From positions 1 to 64,000 of the forward strand of contig NZ_JAECZA010000003.1 in the NCBI RefSeq assembly GCF_016056275.1: a stretch of 64,000 nt of DNA. The letters run 5' to 3'. The position numbers and the translations under genes are program-made. Source of the DNA: Dendronalium phyllosphericum CENA369. Its GTDB lineage: Bacteria; Cyanobacteriota; Cyanobacteriia; Cyanobacteriales; Nostocaceae. The notes under the pieces were generated by a model. The model made no database searches. It was not told the DNA's origin and was given only the letters and a program-made list of their open reading frames with translations. Positions 18,201 to 25,541 of the stretch are shown one piece after another; the first letter of the stretch is position 1; the number at the start of each line of letters is the position of its first letter.

Positions 18201-20519
18201 TTAGTCCTGCGTACAGACCTATCTGGCGACTTGAGTTTTCAGGAGTTACTAGCGCGGGTGAAGTCAACAGCTTTAGAAGCTTACGTTCATCAAGACTTGC
18301 CTTTTGAGAAGTTAGTAGAAGAACTACAGCCAAATCGAGACTTAAGTTACAATCCCCTATTTCAAGTAATGTTCGTTCTTCAGAATGTACCCAAACCCAA
18401 TCTAAATCTTACGGATGTATCAGTTACTTACGAAGAAGGTTACAACGGCACATCTAAGTTTGATTTGACATTGTTTATGGAGGATTCCGAGCAAGGGTTG
18501 GTTGCAACTTGTGAGTACAATACGAATTTATTTAATGCAGATACAATAACTCGGATGTTGGGACACTTGCAGACCTTATTGACAAGTATAGTTAGCGATC
18601 CCCAACAGCGCATAGCAGAATTGCAACTACTAACTTCATCTGAAATACAAAAGTTATTAGTTGAGTGGAATGATACTAAGACAGACTACCCACAAGATAA
18701 GTGCATTCAGCAATTGTTTGAAGCACAGGTAGAAAAAACGCCAAATGCTGTTGCAGTCGTTTTTGACAATCAAGAATTAACCTACCAAGAGTTGAACGAC
18801 CGAGCGAATCAGCTAGCACACTACTTACAAGAACTAGGGGTAAAGCCAGAAGTCATTGTCGGTGTGTGTATGCAGCGCAGCTTAGAAATGGCGATCGCAT
18901 TGCTAGCTATTTTAAAAGCTGGTGGGGCTTACGTACCACTAGACCCGGCTTATCCCCAGGAACGCTTGACTTTCATGCTAGAAGACAGTCAAGCCAAGGT
19001 ACTGCTGACTCAAAGTTATTTGGTTGAATTGTTTGCTAAATCCAATGCGTCTATTGTCTGTATTGATAATTTACAATTACCTAGCCAACATCGAGAAAAT
19101 CCCTCTAGTGAAGTCAAACCAAATAATCTAGCTTATGTCATCTATACTTCTGGTTCGACAGGTGTACCAAAAGGTGTGGCGATCGCACATGCAAGCTGTG
19201 TTGCTTTATTAACATGGTCGAGAGAAGTATTTACAGATGACGAACTGGCTGGAGTTTTAGCATCAACCTCCATTTGCTTTGATTTGTCAGTATTTGAACT
19301 GTTTGTTCCCCTCAGTTGGGGTGGGAAAGCGATCGTTGTAGAGAATGCTTTGCACTTACCCTCGTTGGCTGCTGAGGTCAGCTTAGTTAATACAGTCCCC
19401 AGCGTCATTGCAGAATTACTGCAAGTAAATGGTTTACCAGCTTCAATCAAGACAGTTAATCTTGCTGGCGAACCACTGCAAAATCAACTCGTGCAGCAAA
19501 TTTATCAAAATCATCATATTCAAAAAGTTTTTAATCTTTACGGCCCCTCTGAAGATACGACCTATTCTACATTTACTCAAGTAGATAAAGGAGATAACAA
19601 AGTAACTATCGGTCGTCCCATTGCCAATACACAAATTTATTTACTAGATACTAATTTGCAACCAGTATCAATTGGTGTTCCAGGAGAAATTTATATTGGT
19701 GGTGCTGGTTTAGCTAGAGGCTATTTAAACAGACCAGAGTTAACAAAGGAACGGTTTATATCTAACCCATTTAGTAATAAAATTGAGTCACGACTATATC
19801 AAACTGGAGATTTAGCTCGTTACTTACCAGATGGAAATATAGAATATTTAGGGCGAATCGACCATCAGGTTAAGATTAGAGGATTTCGGATTGAGCTAGG
19901 TGAAATTGAGAATGCCTTGCTCAAACATCCAGCAGTGCGGGAAGTTCTAGTTTTGGCGCGAGAAGATCAACAATTGGTGGCTTATATGGTTTGTTTATCA
20001 GACCAAATACCTACAGTTAATCAACTGCGAACCTATCTTAAAGAACTATTACCTGAATATATGGTTCCTAGTGTTTTTATCTTCTTAGAAACCTTCCCAC
20101 TGTTACCAAATGGAAAAATAGATCGTCGTGCTTTGCCCGTACCAGAAGCCTTGCGTCCCACATTAACGACTGCTTATGAAATGCCGCAGTCAGAAATGGA
20201 ACAGCAGATAGCGAAGCTTTGGCAAGAAGTGCTACATCTCGATAAAGTAGGGATTCATGATAACTTTTTTGATTTAGGTGGGCATTCACTACTGATGCTT
20301 CAGGTTAATCATCAACTGCGGACAATTTTACAGCAAGATATATCAGTAGTGACAATGTTTCAGAACCCGACTATTTACTCTTTAGCGCAATATTTAAGTC
20401 AAACAACAGAGAATGAATTAGCTTTTGAGACGGTACGCGATCGCATCCAAAAACAAAAAGCAGCAAATAATAGAACAAAACAATTATTGATGAAGAAATC
20501 AAGAAATAATTCTCACTAA
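15219..20519 (+). CDS. FAAL-initiated NRPS: FAAL-ACP-C-A(Ala)-PCP
   Basis: The protein has 1766 residues. Residues about 1-590 form a fatty-acyl-AMP ligase (LQYTSGSTGTPKGVMISH, WLPMYHDMGLIGG, FYPCYGMAETT, and the FAAL-type insertion near KEDRLVIVQEL). An ACP with GLDSL follows near 640. A condensation domain begins with YPLSFGQQGLWF near 704 and has an intact HHIIADG near 839. The adenylation domain (about 1160-1660) is followed by a PCP with LGGHSLL near 1687. Reading the Stachelhaus positions by hand gives D-L-F-N-N-A-L-T-Y, which matches the known alanine code DLFNNALTYK. The enzyme should load a fatty acid onto its ACP and acylate Ala, starting a lipopeptide. The basic C-terminal tail (QKQKAANNRTKQLLMKK) resembles tails on other enzymes of this cluster. 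Confidence 0.93.
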   Translation: MSKFSHSIFKPDNNSSTLVELLHLRSSTQPLRDAFTFLFDGETEQATLSYQELDRRSRRIAAQLQKLNLSGERALLLYPAGLDFLVAFFGCLYAGVIAVTAYPPRNQRNTPRIKAIAIDAQAAIALTTTDILPTVQSLMIEKTGLESLQWLTTDNLTEGIEETWQEPAIDGDTLAFLQYTSGSTGTPKGVMISHGNLLHNAATTYQFMEHSPESKFVTWLPMYHDMGLIGGILQPLYGGFPCIIMPPTSFLQRPYRWLQAISQYKGTTSGGPNFAYELCAQKITPEQKQTLDLSSWSVAFNGAEPIRHDTLERFAAAFAECGFRKEAFYPCYGMAETTLMVSGVDKATSPIIKTVEKSALEFNRLVESAAQNEDVYHFVSCGRIVPEQKVVIANLETLTHCKPDEIGEIWVSGPSVGQGYWNRSQETAETFRAYLSDTGAGPFLRTGDLGFLHNDELFITGRAKDLIIIRGRNLYPQDIELTAQCSHPSLRSGAGAAFTVEVNKEDRLVIVQELEFRAKPNLAEVAIAIRQAITEEHEVQVYGVVLIKPGSIPKTSSGKIQRRATRTQYQNGELNVIVSDILKISDIVRKETRLQRSELLALSPKESQPILESYLIELLARVLAIAPDDINPQAPLSTLGLDSLKVFELKNQIEADLGVEVSVADFFEGMSTRSLVINILAQITKDALPSISLTQQEQNTSIYPLSFGQQGLWFINQLNPDTPTYNVSIVINFRGCINLTALQNSLNEIIRRHEVLRTSFTAVDGKPIQVINQAVPLNLTVEDLRPLPISDRSQEAQRLATEFAQQPFDLSSQSLLRTKILQLNDKSYQLLVTSHHIIADGWSISILIKELAVLYEAFSQGKRSPLPQLPIQHGDFVNWQRKWLSFDRIHPLLTYWKQKLQGELPVLNLPTDRSPSPVQIFKGAQAKLVLSPTLTKELKNLSRQQGVTLFMTLLTAFKILLYRYTGQTDILIGSPIANRNRAEIESLIGFFVNVLVLRTDLSGDLSFQELLARVKSTALEAYVHQDLPFEKLVEELQPNRDLSYNPLFQVMFVLQNVPKPNLNLTDVSVTYEEGYNGTSKFDLTLFMEDSEQGLVATCEYNTNLFNADTITRMLGHLQTLLTSIVSDPQQRIAELQLLTSSEIQKLLVEWNDTKTDYPQDKCIQQLFEAQVEKTPNAVAVVFDNQELTYQELNDRANQLAHYLQELGVKPEVIVGVCMQRSLEMAIALLAILKAGGAYVPLDPAYPQERLTFMLEDSQAKVLLTQSYLVELFAKSNASIVCIDNLQLPSQHRENPSSEVKPNNLAYVIYTSGSTGVPKGVAIAHASCVALLTWSREVFTDDELAGVLASTSICFDLSVFELFVPLSWGGKAIVVENALHLPSLAAEVSLVNTVPSVIAELLQVNGLPASIKTVNLAGEPLQNQLVQQIYQNHHIQKVFNLYGPSEDTTYSTFTQVDKGDNKVTIGRPIANTQIYLLDTNLQPVSIGVPGEIYIGGAGLARGYLNRPELTKERFISNPFSNKIESRLYQTGDLARYLPDGNIEYLGRIDHQVKIRGFRIELGEIENALLKHPAVREVLVLAREDQQLVAYMVCLSDQIPTVNQLRTYLKELLPEYMVPSVFIFLETFPLLPNGKIDRRALPVPEALRPTLTTAYEMPQSEMEQQIAKLWQEVLHLDKVGIHDNFFDLGGHSLLMLQVNHQLRTILQQDISVVTMFQNPTIYSLAQYLSQTTENELAFETVRDRIQKQKAANNRTKQLLMKKSRNNSH

Positions 20520-20550
20520 GAGAAAGTAACAATTTGGGAATTTTTCAAAA

Positions 20551-21948
20551 ATGCTTACTAGTCCTTCTCGTCCTTGGCAATTATTAACACTTTCTGCTCA
20601 GAGTGACTCAGAATTAAAAACTGCGACTGTAAACCTTGCAGATTATTTAAGACAGCATCGTGACTTTAACCTTGCGGATGTTGCTCAAACATTGCAACGC
20701 GAACAACAAACTTTTAAGCATCGACGGATGATTGTTTGTCGGGATATAGAAGATGCTCTAGTTGCACTTGCAGATCCCAGGCGAGTGCTTACCAACACCC
20801 AAGAAACGCCACAACGTCCTGTTAGTTTTATGTTTCCTGGACTTGGTACTCATTACGTCAACATGGCTCTTGAACTTTACCAAGTTGAACCTGTATTTCG
20901 CGGCTCTGTTGACTATTGTTGTGAATTTCTCCAACCTCTTCTCGGTCAAGATTTGCGAGATGTAATCTATCCAAACAGAACTTCTCAACAAGACCCACAG
21001 TCGCCTCAAGAAAATTCTCCAGGTCTTGACTTGCGAAAAATGTTAGGTCGCAGCCAGACACCAGCCGACGCAAAGATAGTAGCTGCAACATCTTTACTCA
21101 ATCAAACTCATCTCGCTCAACCAGCCATTTTTGTGATTGAATATGCCATAGCAAAGCTATTGATGTCCTGGGGAATTCGTCCAGCGGCAATGATTGGTTA
21201 TAGCATTGGTGAATATGTCGCAGCGACTTTGGCAGAGGTTTTATCTTTAGATGAGGGCTTAAAACTAATTGCTGCTAGAGCGCTGACGATTCAAAAGTTG
21301 CCAGGTGGAGCAATGCTAGCAGTTCCACTTTCGCAAACAGAAATATCCCCCCTACTCAATCGCAAACTCTCACTTTCTGCGGTCAATGGCTCATCTATGG
21401 GTGTAATCGCAGGTGAAACCGATGCGATAGAAGTTTTAGAACAACAGTTAACTCAAAAAGGTTTAGCTTGCCGTCGTTTAGAAACTTCTCATGCTTTTCA
21501 CTCTCAGATGATGGAGGGTGCTGCCTCTGACTTACGTAAGTTGGTAACAACATTTAACCTCCAAGCACCAAAAATTCCTTATATATCTAACGTTACAGGA
21601 ACTTGGATAACAGCAGCATCAGCCACAAATCCTGATTATTGGGTTAAGCATATGTGTCAACCCGTGTTATTTGCTCCGGGGATACAAGAGTTGTGGAAAC
21701 AACAATATCCAATTTTGTTGGAAGTAGGCCCTGGACAGACTCTAGGTAGCTTTGCACAGCAATGTATAGAAAATAATTCAGCAGTTAGTCAAATTATCTT
21801 GCCTTCTGTGAGATATTCCTACGATCGCAAACCAGATTTAGCATTCTTACTGAAAACATTAGGTAGGCTTTGGCTAGCGGGAGTGCCGATAGATTGGGCA
21901 GGATTTTATGCTTGGGAATCTCGTTCTTCTATTCCTTTATCTGTTTAA
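20551..21948 (+). CDS. Stand-alone PKS acyltransferase (trans-acting AT)
   Basis: The 465-residue protein is a single AT domain flanked by pieces of PKS linker. It starts with the KS-AT linker (SPSRPWQLLTLSA) and stops inside the post-AT linker (SSIPLSV, where full PKSs continue PTYPFERQRYW). Catalytic motifs are present: GYSIGE with the nucleophilic Ser, and SHAFHSQM with the catalytic His. The usual GQGTQ is replaced by GLGTHY, and an insertion contains GLDLRKMLGR. Both peculiarities recur in the AT of the PKS at 46225-52308. Placed directly before a hydroxymalonyl-ACP cassette, it likely transfers hydroxymalonyl from the free ACP to a PKS carrier, comparable to the discrete AT of the zwittermicin pathway. 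Its obvious client is the PKS at 27867-33701, whose own AT is destroyed. Confidence 0.85.
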   Translation: MLTSPSRPWQLLTLSAQSDSELKTATVNLADYLRQHRDFNLADVAQTLQREQQTFKHRRMIVCRDIEDALVALADPRRVLTNTQETPQRPVSFMFPGLGTHYVNMALELYQVEPVFRGSVDYCCEFLQPLLGQDLRDVIYPNRTSQQDPQSPQENSPGLDLRKMLGRSQTPADAKIVAATSLLNQTHLAQPAIFVIEYAIAKLLMSWGIRPAAMIGYSIGEYVAATLAEVLSLDEGLKLIAARALTIQKLPGGAMLAVPLSQTEISPLLNRKLSLSAVNGSSMGVIAGETDAIEVLEQQLTQKGLACRRLETSHAFHSQMMEGAASDLRKLVTTFNLQAPKIPYISNVTGTWITAASATNPDYWVKHMCQPVLFAPGIQELWKQQYPILLEVGPGQTLGSFAQQCIENNSAVSQIILPSVRYSYDRKPDLAFLLKTLGRLWLAGVPIDWAGFYAWESRSSIPLSV

Positions 21949-22056
21949 ACCCAGAGGTTTTACCAAAGCATCTTATTTTTTCAAAAATTGGATACCCCAC
22001 GCAAAATCTCTTTAAATTCTCTTCTCTTCGTGTCCTTTGCGTCTACCCTGCGGGTT

Positions 22057-22068
22057 CCGCTTTAGCGG
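22057..22068. repeat. Small palindrome in a repeat-type intergenic stretch
   Basis: CCGCTTTAGCGG is a perfect stem-loop inside a longer block (about 22036-22080: CCCTGCGGG, then this palindrome, then TACGCGG). It occupies the 164-bp gap between the stand-alone AT and the dehydrogenase. The block looks like a dispersed cyanobacterial repeat rather than a terminator, since no T run follows the stem directly. Confidence 0.4.
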
Positions 22069-22112
22069 TACGCGGTTCGTTTTTAAAATCCTGAAATGCA
22101 GATGTTAAAACT

Positions 22113-22967
22113 ATGAACATTCAAACAGTAGGTGTTGTCGGTGCAGGCGTAATGGGAATTGGGGTCGCACAAAACCTAGCTCAAACAGGTCATCAAGTTA
22201 TTTTGGTAGATATATCTGAAGATATCCTAGATAAAGCTAAACACGAAATTAGGAATAATATCCGCTTTCAGAGCTTTTTTAAGAAAGGCGATCGCCAAGA
22301 ATCGCCAAATACTATCATTGAAGCAATAGAATTTTCCACAAACTATAAAATTTTAGAAAATGCAGATTTTGTAGTAGAAAACGTCACTGAAAAATGGGAT
22401 ATTAAGAGAGAAGTATATCCTCTAATAGATTCTATCTGTCGAGCAGATTGTGTATTTGCCGCTAATACATCAGCAATTCCTATTACCCGTATAGCTTCTG
22501 TCACCAAACGCGCCGATAAAGTTGTTGGGATTCACTTTATGAATCCTGTACCAATGAAGCCCATGGTAGAGATGATTCGTGGATATCATACCTCTGACAC
22601 GACAATTGAGACAGCAAAACAAATGCTATCTCAGATGGGTAAAGAATGCATCATTGTGAATGATGCACCGGGTTTTGTTTCCAACCGCGTGTTGATGTTA
22701 ACTATTAACGAAGCTGTTTTTCTGTTGCAAGACCAAGTGGCTACAGCAGAAGATGTAGACAAAATTTTTAAAGGCTGTTTTGGTCACAAAATGGGGCCTT
22801 TAGAAACAGCAGATTTGATTGGGCTAGACACCATTTTATTTTCTATCGAAGTCTTGTACGAAAACTTCAACGATAGTAAGTACAGGCCATGTACTTTACT
22901 CAAAAAAATGGTGGATGCAGGTTTGCATGGGAGAAAAACTGGTAAAGGTTTTTACGTATATCAATAA
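22113..22967 (+). CDS. 3-hydroxyacyl-CoA dehydrogenase-like enzyme of hydroxymalonyl-ACP synthesis (FkbK/ZmaG-like)
   Basis: At 284 residues this is the full length of the short HAD family. The N-terminal Rossmann motif GVVGAGVMGIGVAQ binds NAD. FAANTSAIPITRIAS, HFMNPVPMKPMVE and NDAPGFVSNRVLM are the conserved catalytic blocks, with the catalytic His in GIHFMNP and the C-terminal GRKTGKGFYVY. In FkbG-K and ZmaD/E/G/N pathways this enzyme oxidises C3 of glyceryl-ACP to the aldehyde. The order here (dehydrogenase, ACP, acyl-CoA dehydrogenase, FkbH) supports that role over beta-oxidation. No O-methyltransferase is present, so the end product should be hydroxymalonyl- rather than methoxymalonyl-ACP. 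Confidence 0.88.
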   Translation: MNIQTVGVVGAGVMGIGVAQNLAQTGHQVILVDISEDILDKAKHEIRNNIRFQSFFKKGDRQESPNTIIEAIEFSTNYKILENADFVVENVTEKWDIKREVYPLIDSICRADCVFAANTSAIPITRIASVTKRADKVVGIHFMNPVPMKPMVEMIRGYHTSDTTIETAKQMLSQMGKECIIVNDAPGFVSNRVLMLTINEAVFLLQDQVATAEDVDKIFKGCFGHKMGPLETADLIGLDTILFSIEVLYENFNDSKYRPCTLLKKMVDAGLHGRKTGKGFYVYQ

Positions 22968-22986
22968 ATAAGAAATACCAAAACTC

Positions 22987-23238
22987 ATGAATGAAGTGCA
23001 AGTAAAAATCAAAACTTTCCTCTCCAAATTTTTCGGCAATCAGGATCTGCAATCAGATGAAGATATTTTTGCCCTTGGTTTTGTTAATTCTATGTTTGCC
23101 ATGCAACTTGTTTTGTTTGTAGAGCAAGAGTTTCAGATTGCCATTGAAAACGAAGATTTGGAGTTTGAAAATTTTCGCACAATTAACTCTATTGCCAATT
23201 TAGTTGAGCGTAAAACTATTCTCGTAGTTCATAAATAG
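22987..23238 (+). CDS. Discrete acyl carrier protein for hydroxymalonyl (FkbJ/ZmaD-like)
   Basis: This is an 83-residue acidic protein. The attachment serine lies in LGFVNSMFAMQLV (Ser near residue 37), which is the form found in FkbJ-type carriers rather than the GxDSL of PKS ACPs. The rest fits a four-helix carrier (FVEQEFQIAIENEDL, then NFRTINSIANLV). It starts 19 bp after the dehydrogenase and precedes the oxygenase gene by 29 bp. It should carry the glyceryl unit delivered by the FkbH protein while it is oxidised, then dock with an acyltransferase. Confidence 0.88.
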   Translation: MNEVQVKIKTFLSKFFGNQDLQSDEDIFALGFVNSMFAMQLVLFVEQEFQIAIENEDLEFENFRTINSIANLVERKTILVVHK

Positions 23239-23267
23239 TTGTAAAAAATCAGACTCTGGGAGTTTTT

Positions 23268-24206
23268 ATGCAAGTTCAAGCTAGTGAATCAATTTTAAAA
23301 ATCAAAAATCCTAGCGCTACACAATTTTTAGAAATGTGGAAGCAATATCAGCCTTTTATAATTGAAGATGTTGCTAAACATTGGAATGCTTGTAAAAATT
23401 GGTCTAATGATTATTTGATAAAACATTGTGGGGATAACGTAGTTCCCGTGCGTTTTTATACAAAGGCTTTCTTTGATGATTATAAGAACTTTGCTTATGA
23501 AGGTGGTGATTATGATGCTCTTGATAGAGAAATGACATACAAAGAATATGTGGAAGAATATGTAAAAGGTAGAGGTCGTGAAAATAAAAATGATGATAAT
23601 ATTTTAGGATGCTATTTACCTCAAGCATATTTAACAGAACGTTTTCCGGAAATTGTTGAAGATGTAACTTATCCAGATTACTTAAATAGAAAGCCTGTTG
23701 TTTTCTTTTGGCAAGGCTTCTCTAACAAAAACTTTTCTTCAACTACTAACCTTCACTTTGACGGATTTCATAATATTTTCGTTCAAATTCGAGGTAGAAA
23801 AAGAATACTTTTATTTCCTCCGTCAAATTATTTGTCATTTTACCCGCCTCTTGAGGATAGTGTTGGTATACCAGAGTATAGTAAAGTAAACCCCGATCTC
23901 CTCGATTTAGAATTATTTCCGAAGTTTCCTTGGCAAGAAAGAATAGAAGTCATAATGCAACCTGGAGAAATGCTCTACATACCACCCTTTTGGTGGCATT
24001 ATGTTACAGCAATAGATGAAAATATCTCACTATCATTTTTCTACGACATTAAAATTAGAGATGTTTTTCAGCAAAAAAACATCTTATCAACTATCTTAAA
24101 CTTTGCGCCTCATTATATTTATCATGCAATTTCTTCTCCAAGAAGTTTAGTGAATTTCATCTCTTTCATTAAAGGTAGTTTCCTTAATGACAGAATGCCA
24201 GGTTAA
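23268..24206 (+). CDS. JmjC/cupin-8 family Fe(II)/2-oxoglutarate oxygenase, copy 1
   Basis: The 312-residue protein has the cupin-8 (JmjC-like, FIH/tyw5-type) core. The iron ligands HxD are seen in LHFDGFHNIF and the distal His in PPFWWHYVTA. Between them lie the IRGRKRILLFPPSNY strand and QPGEMLYIPP. No signal peptide is visible. It sits inside the hydroxymalonyl cassette, where such an enzyme is not part of known FkbG-K or Zma sets, so it probably hydroxylates a carrier-bound amino acid or acyl group of the product. The substrate is unknown. A GGGAG ribosome-binding site lies 8 bp before the ATG. It is a close paralogue of the next gene. Confidence 0.8.
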   Translation: MQVQASESILKIKNPSATQFLEMWKQYQPFIIEDVAKHWNACKNWSNDYLIKHCGDNVVPVRFYTKAFFDDYKNFAYEGGDYDALDREMTYKEYVEEYVKGRGRENKNDDNILGCYLPQAYLTERFPEIVEDVTYPDYLNRKPVVFFWQGFSNKNFSSTTNLHFDGFHNIFVQIRGRKRILLFPPSNYLSFYPPLEDSVGIPEYSKVNPDLLDLELFPKFPWQERIEVIMQPGEMLYIPPFWWHYVTAIDENISLSFFYDIKIRDVFQQKNILSTILNFAPHYIYHAISSPRSLVNFISFIKGSFLNDRMPG

Positions 24207-24426
24207 ATGAAGTTAATTGTAAAAGTCCTGGTTAGACCGATTTTTGAATGCCTGAATTATTACAAACAGTAATTACCCATACTTAAAAAGCATCTCTGTT
24301 TTTGTAACCTTTAAAATACGCAAGCAAAATGAATCTTAAAAATCATAAATCAAGAAAAAAATAAGATTCATTTTATACACCAACAGCCAGAAAACAGCAT
24401 ATAGCTAAAACAAGTAAGTTGTAATT

Positions 24427-25320
24427 ATGATGAAAATTCAAGCTAGTGAATCAATTGTAAAAATCGAAAATCCTAGTCAAGAACAATTTTTAGGAAAATG
24501 GAAACAGTATCAGCCTTTTATAATTGAAAATGTTGCTAAAAATTGGGATGCTTGTAAGCATTGGTCTAATGATTATCTGATAAAACATTGTGGAAATAAT
24601 CTAGTTCCTATACGATTTTTTAAAAAGGATTTCTTAGATGATTATAAACAATTTGCTTATCATGAAGGATATAACCTTCAAAAAGAAATGAAATACAAAG
24701 ATTATGTGAAAAATTATGTAGAAAATAAAGGTATTAATGGCTTAGGGTGTTATTTAATTGAGGCAGATGTTGAAAAGTATTTTCCGGAAATTATTGGAGA
24801 TATAACTTATCCAAAATACTTAAGTAGTAAGCCATTTGTTAGCTTATGGCATGGTTTCTCAAGTCAAGATTTTACTTCAGCTAGTCCTCTTCATTTTGAC
24901 AGAATACATAATATTTTTGTTCAAATCCGCGGCAGGAAAAGAATACTTTTGTTTCCTCCTTCAAATTATTTATCATTTTATCCACCTCTTGAGGATAGTT
25001 CTGGTATGGGACATAATAGTAAAGTGAATCCAGATATTTTTAATTTGGAACTATTTCCCAAGTTTCCTTGGCAAGAAAGAATCGAAGTTGTACTTCAACC
25101 CGGAGAAATGCTGTATATACCACCTTTTTGGTGGCATCATGTAACAGCAGTAGATGAGAATATCTCATTATCATTTTGGTATGATGTTAAAATTCAAGAA
25201 TTTTTAAAGCAAAAAAAGATGTTATCAGTTTTTTTTAATATTGCACCTCATTATCTTTATCATGCATTCTCTTCTGGCTCTTTAATACATACTTTGGATT
25301 TCTTCAAAGGAATTTTTTAA
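24427..25320 (+). CDS. JmjC/cupin-8 family Fe(II)/2-oxoglutarate oxygenase, copy 2
   Basis: The 297-residue protein is highly similar to the preceding one along its whole length. Both begin with nearly the same QASESI.KI.NPS segment and share IRGRKRILLFPPSNYLSFYPPLED. The iron triad is intact (LHFDRIHN and PPFWWHHVTA). Differences cluster in the middle region (about residues 75-120), which in this fold helps shape the active-site entrance, so the two may act on different substrates or positions. A 220-bp non-coding gap without an obvious promoter separates the copies. Tandem duplication is the simplest origin. Confidence 0.8.
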   Translation: MMKIQASESIVKIENPSQEQFLGKWKQYQPFIIENVAKNWDACKHWSNDYLIKHCGNNLVPIRFFKKDFLDDYKQFAYHEGYNLQKEMKYKDYVKNYVENKGINGLGCYLIEADVEKYFPEIIGDITYPKYLSSKPFVSLWHGFSSQDFTSASPLHFDRIHNIFVQIRGRKRILLFPPSNYLSFYPPLEDSSGMGHNSKVNPDIFNLELFPKFPWQERIEVVLQPGEMLYIPPFWWHHVTAVDENISLSFWYDVKIQEFLKQKKMLSVFFNIAPHYLYHAFSSGSLIHTLDFFKGIF

Positions 25321-25541
25321 TAGTATCGTTTGCTCTAAAAGTAGAAACCTGGAAATAGTTTGTCTACCACATTCAGGAAGTAGCTTCATTTAGCACATTA
25401 TGTTTAGTTTTAAATAAACAACAGAACTAATTTTGAAAGCTTTTCTGTAACTGGTACTGAAACACATTAATTCTTACAAATCTTCACTTAAAAGAGTGGA
25501 ATACTCCTCTTTATAGAGCATTTACAATCATCAGATTGATT

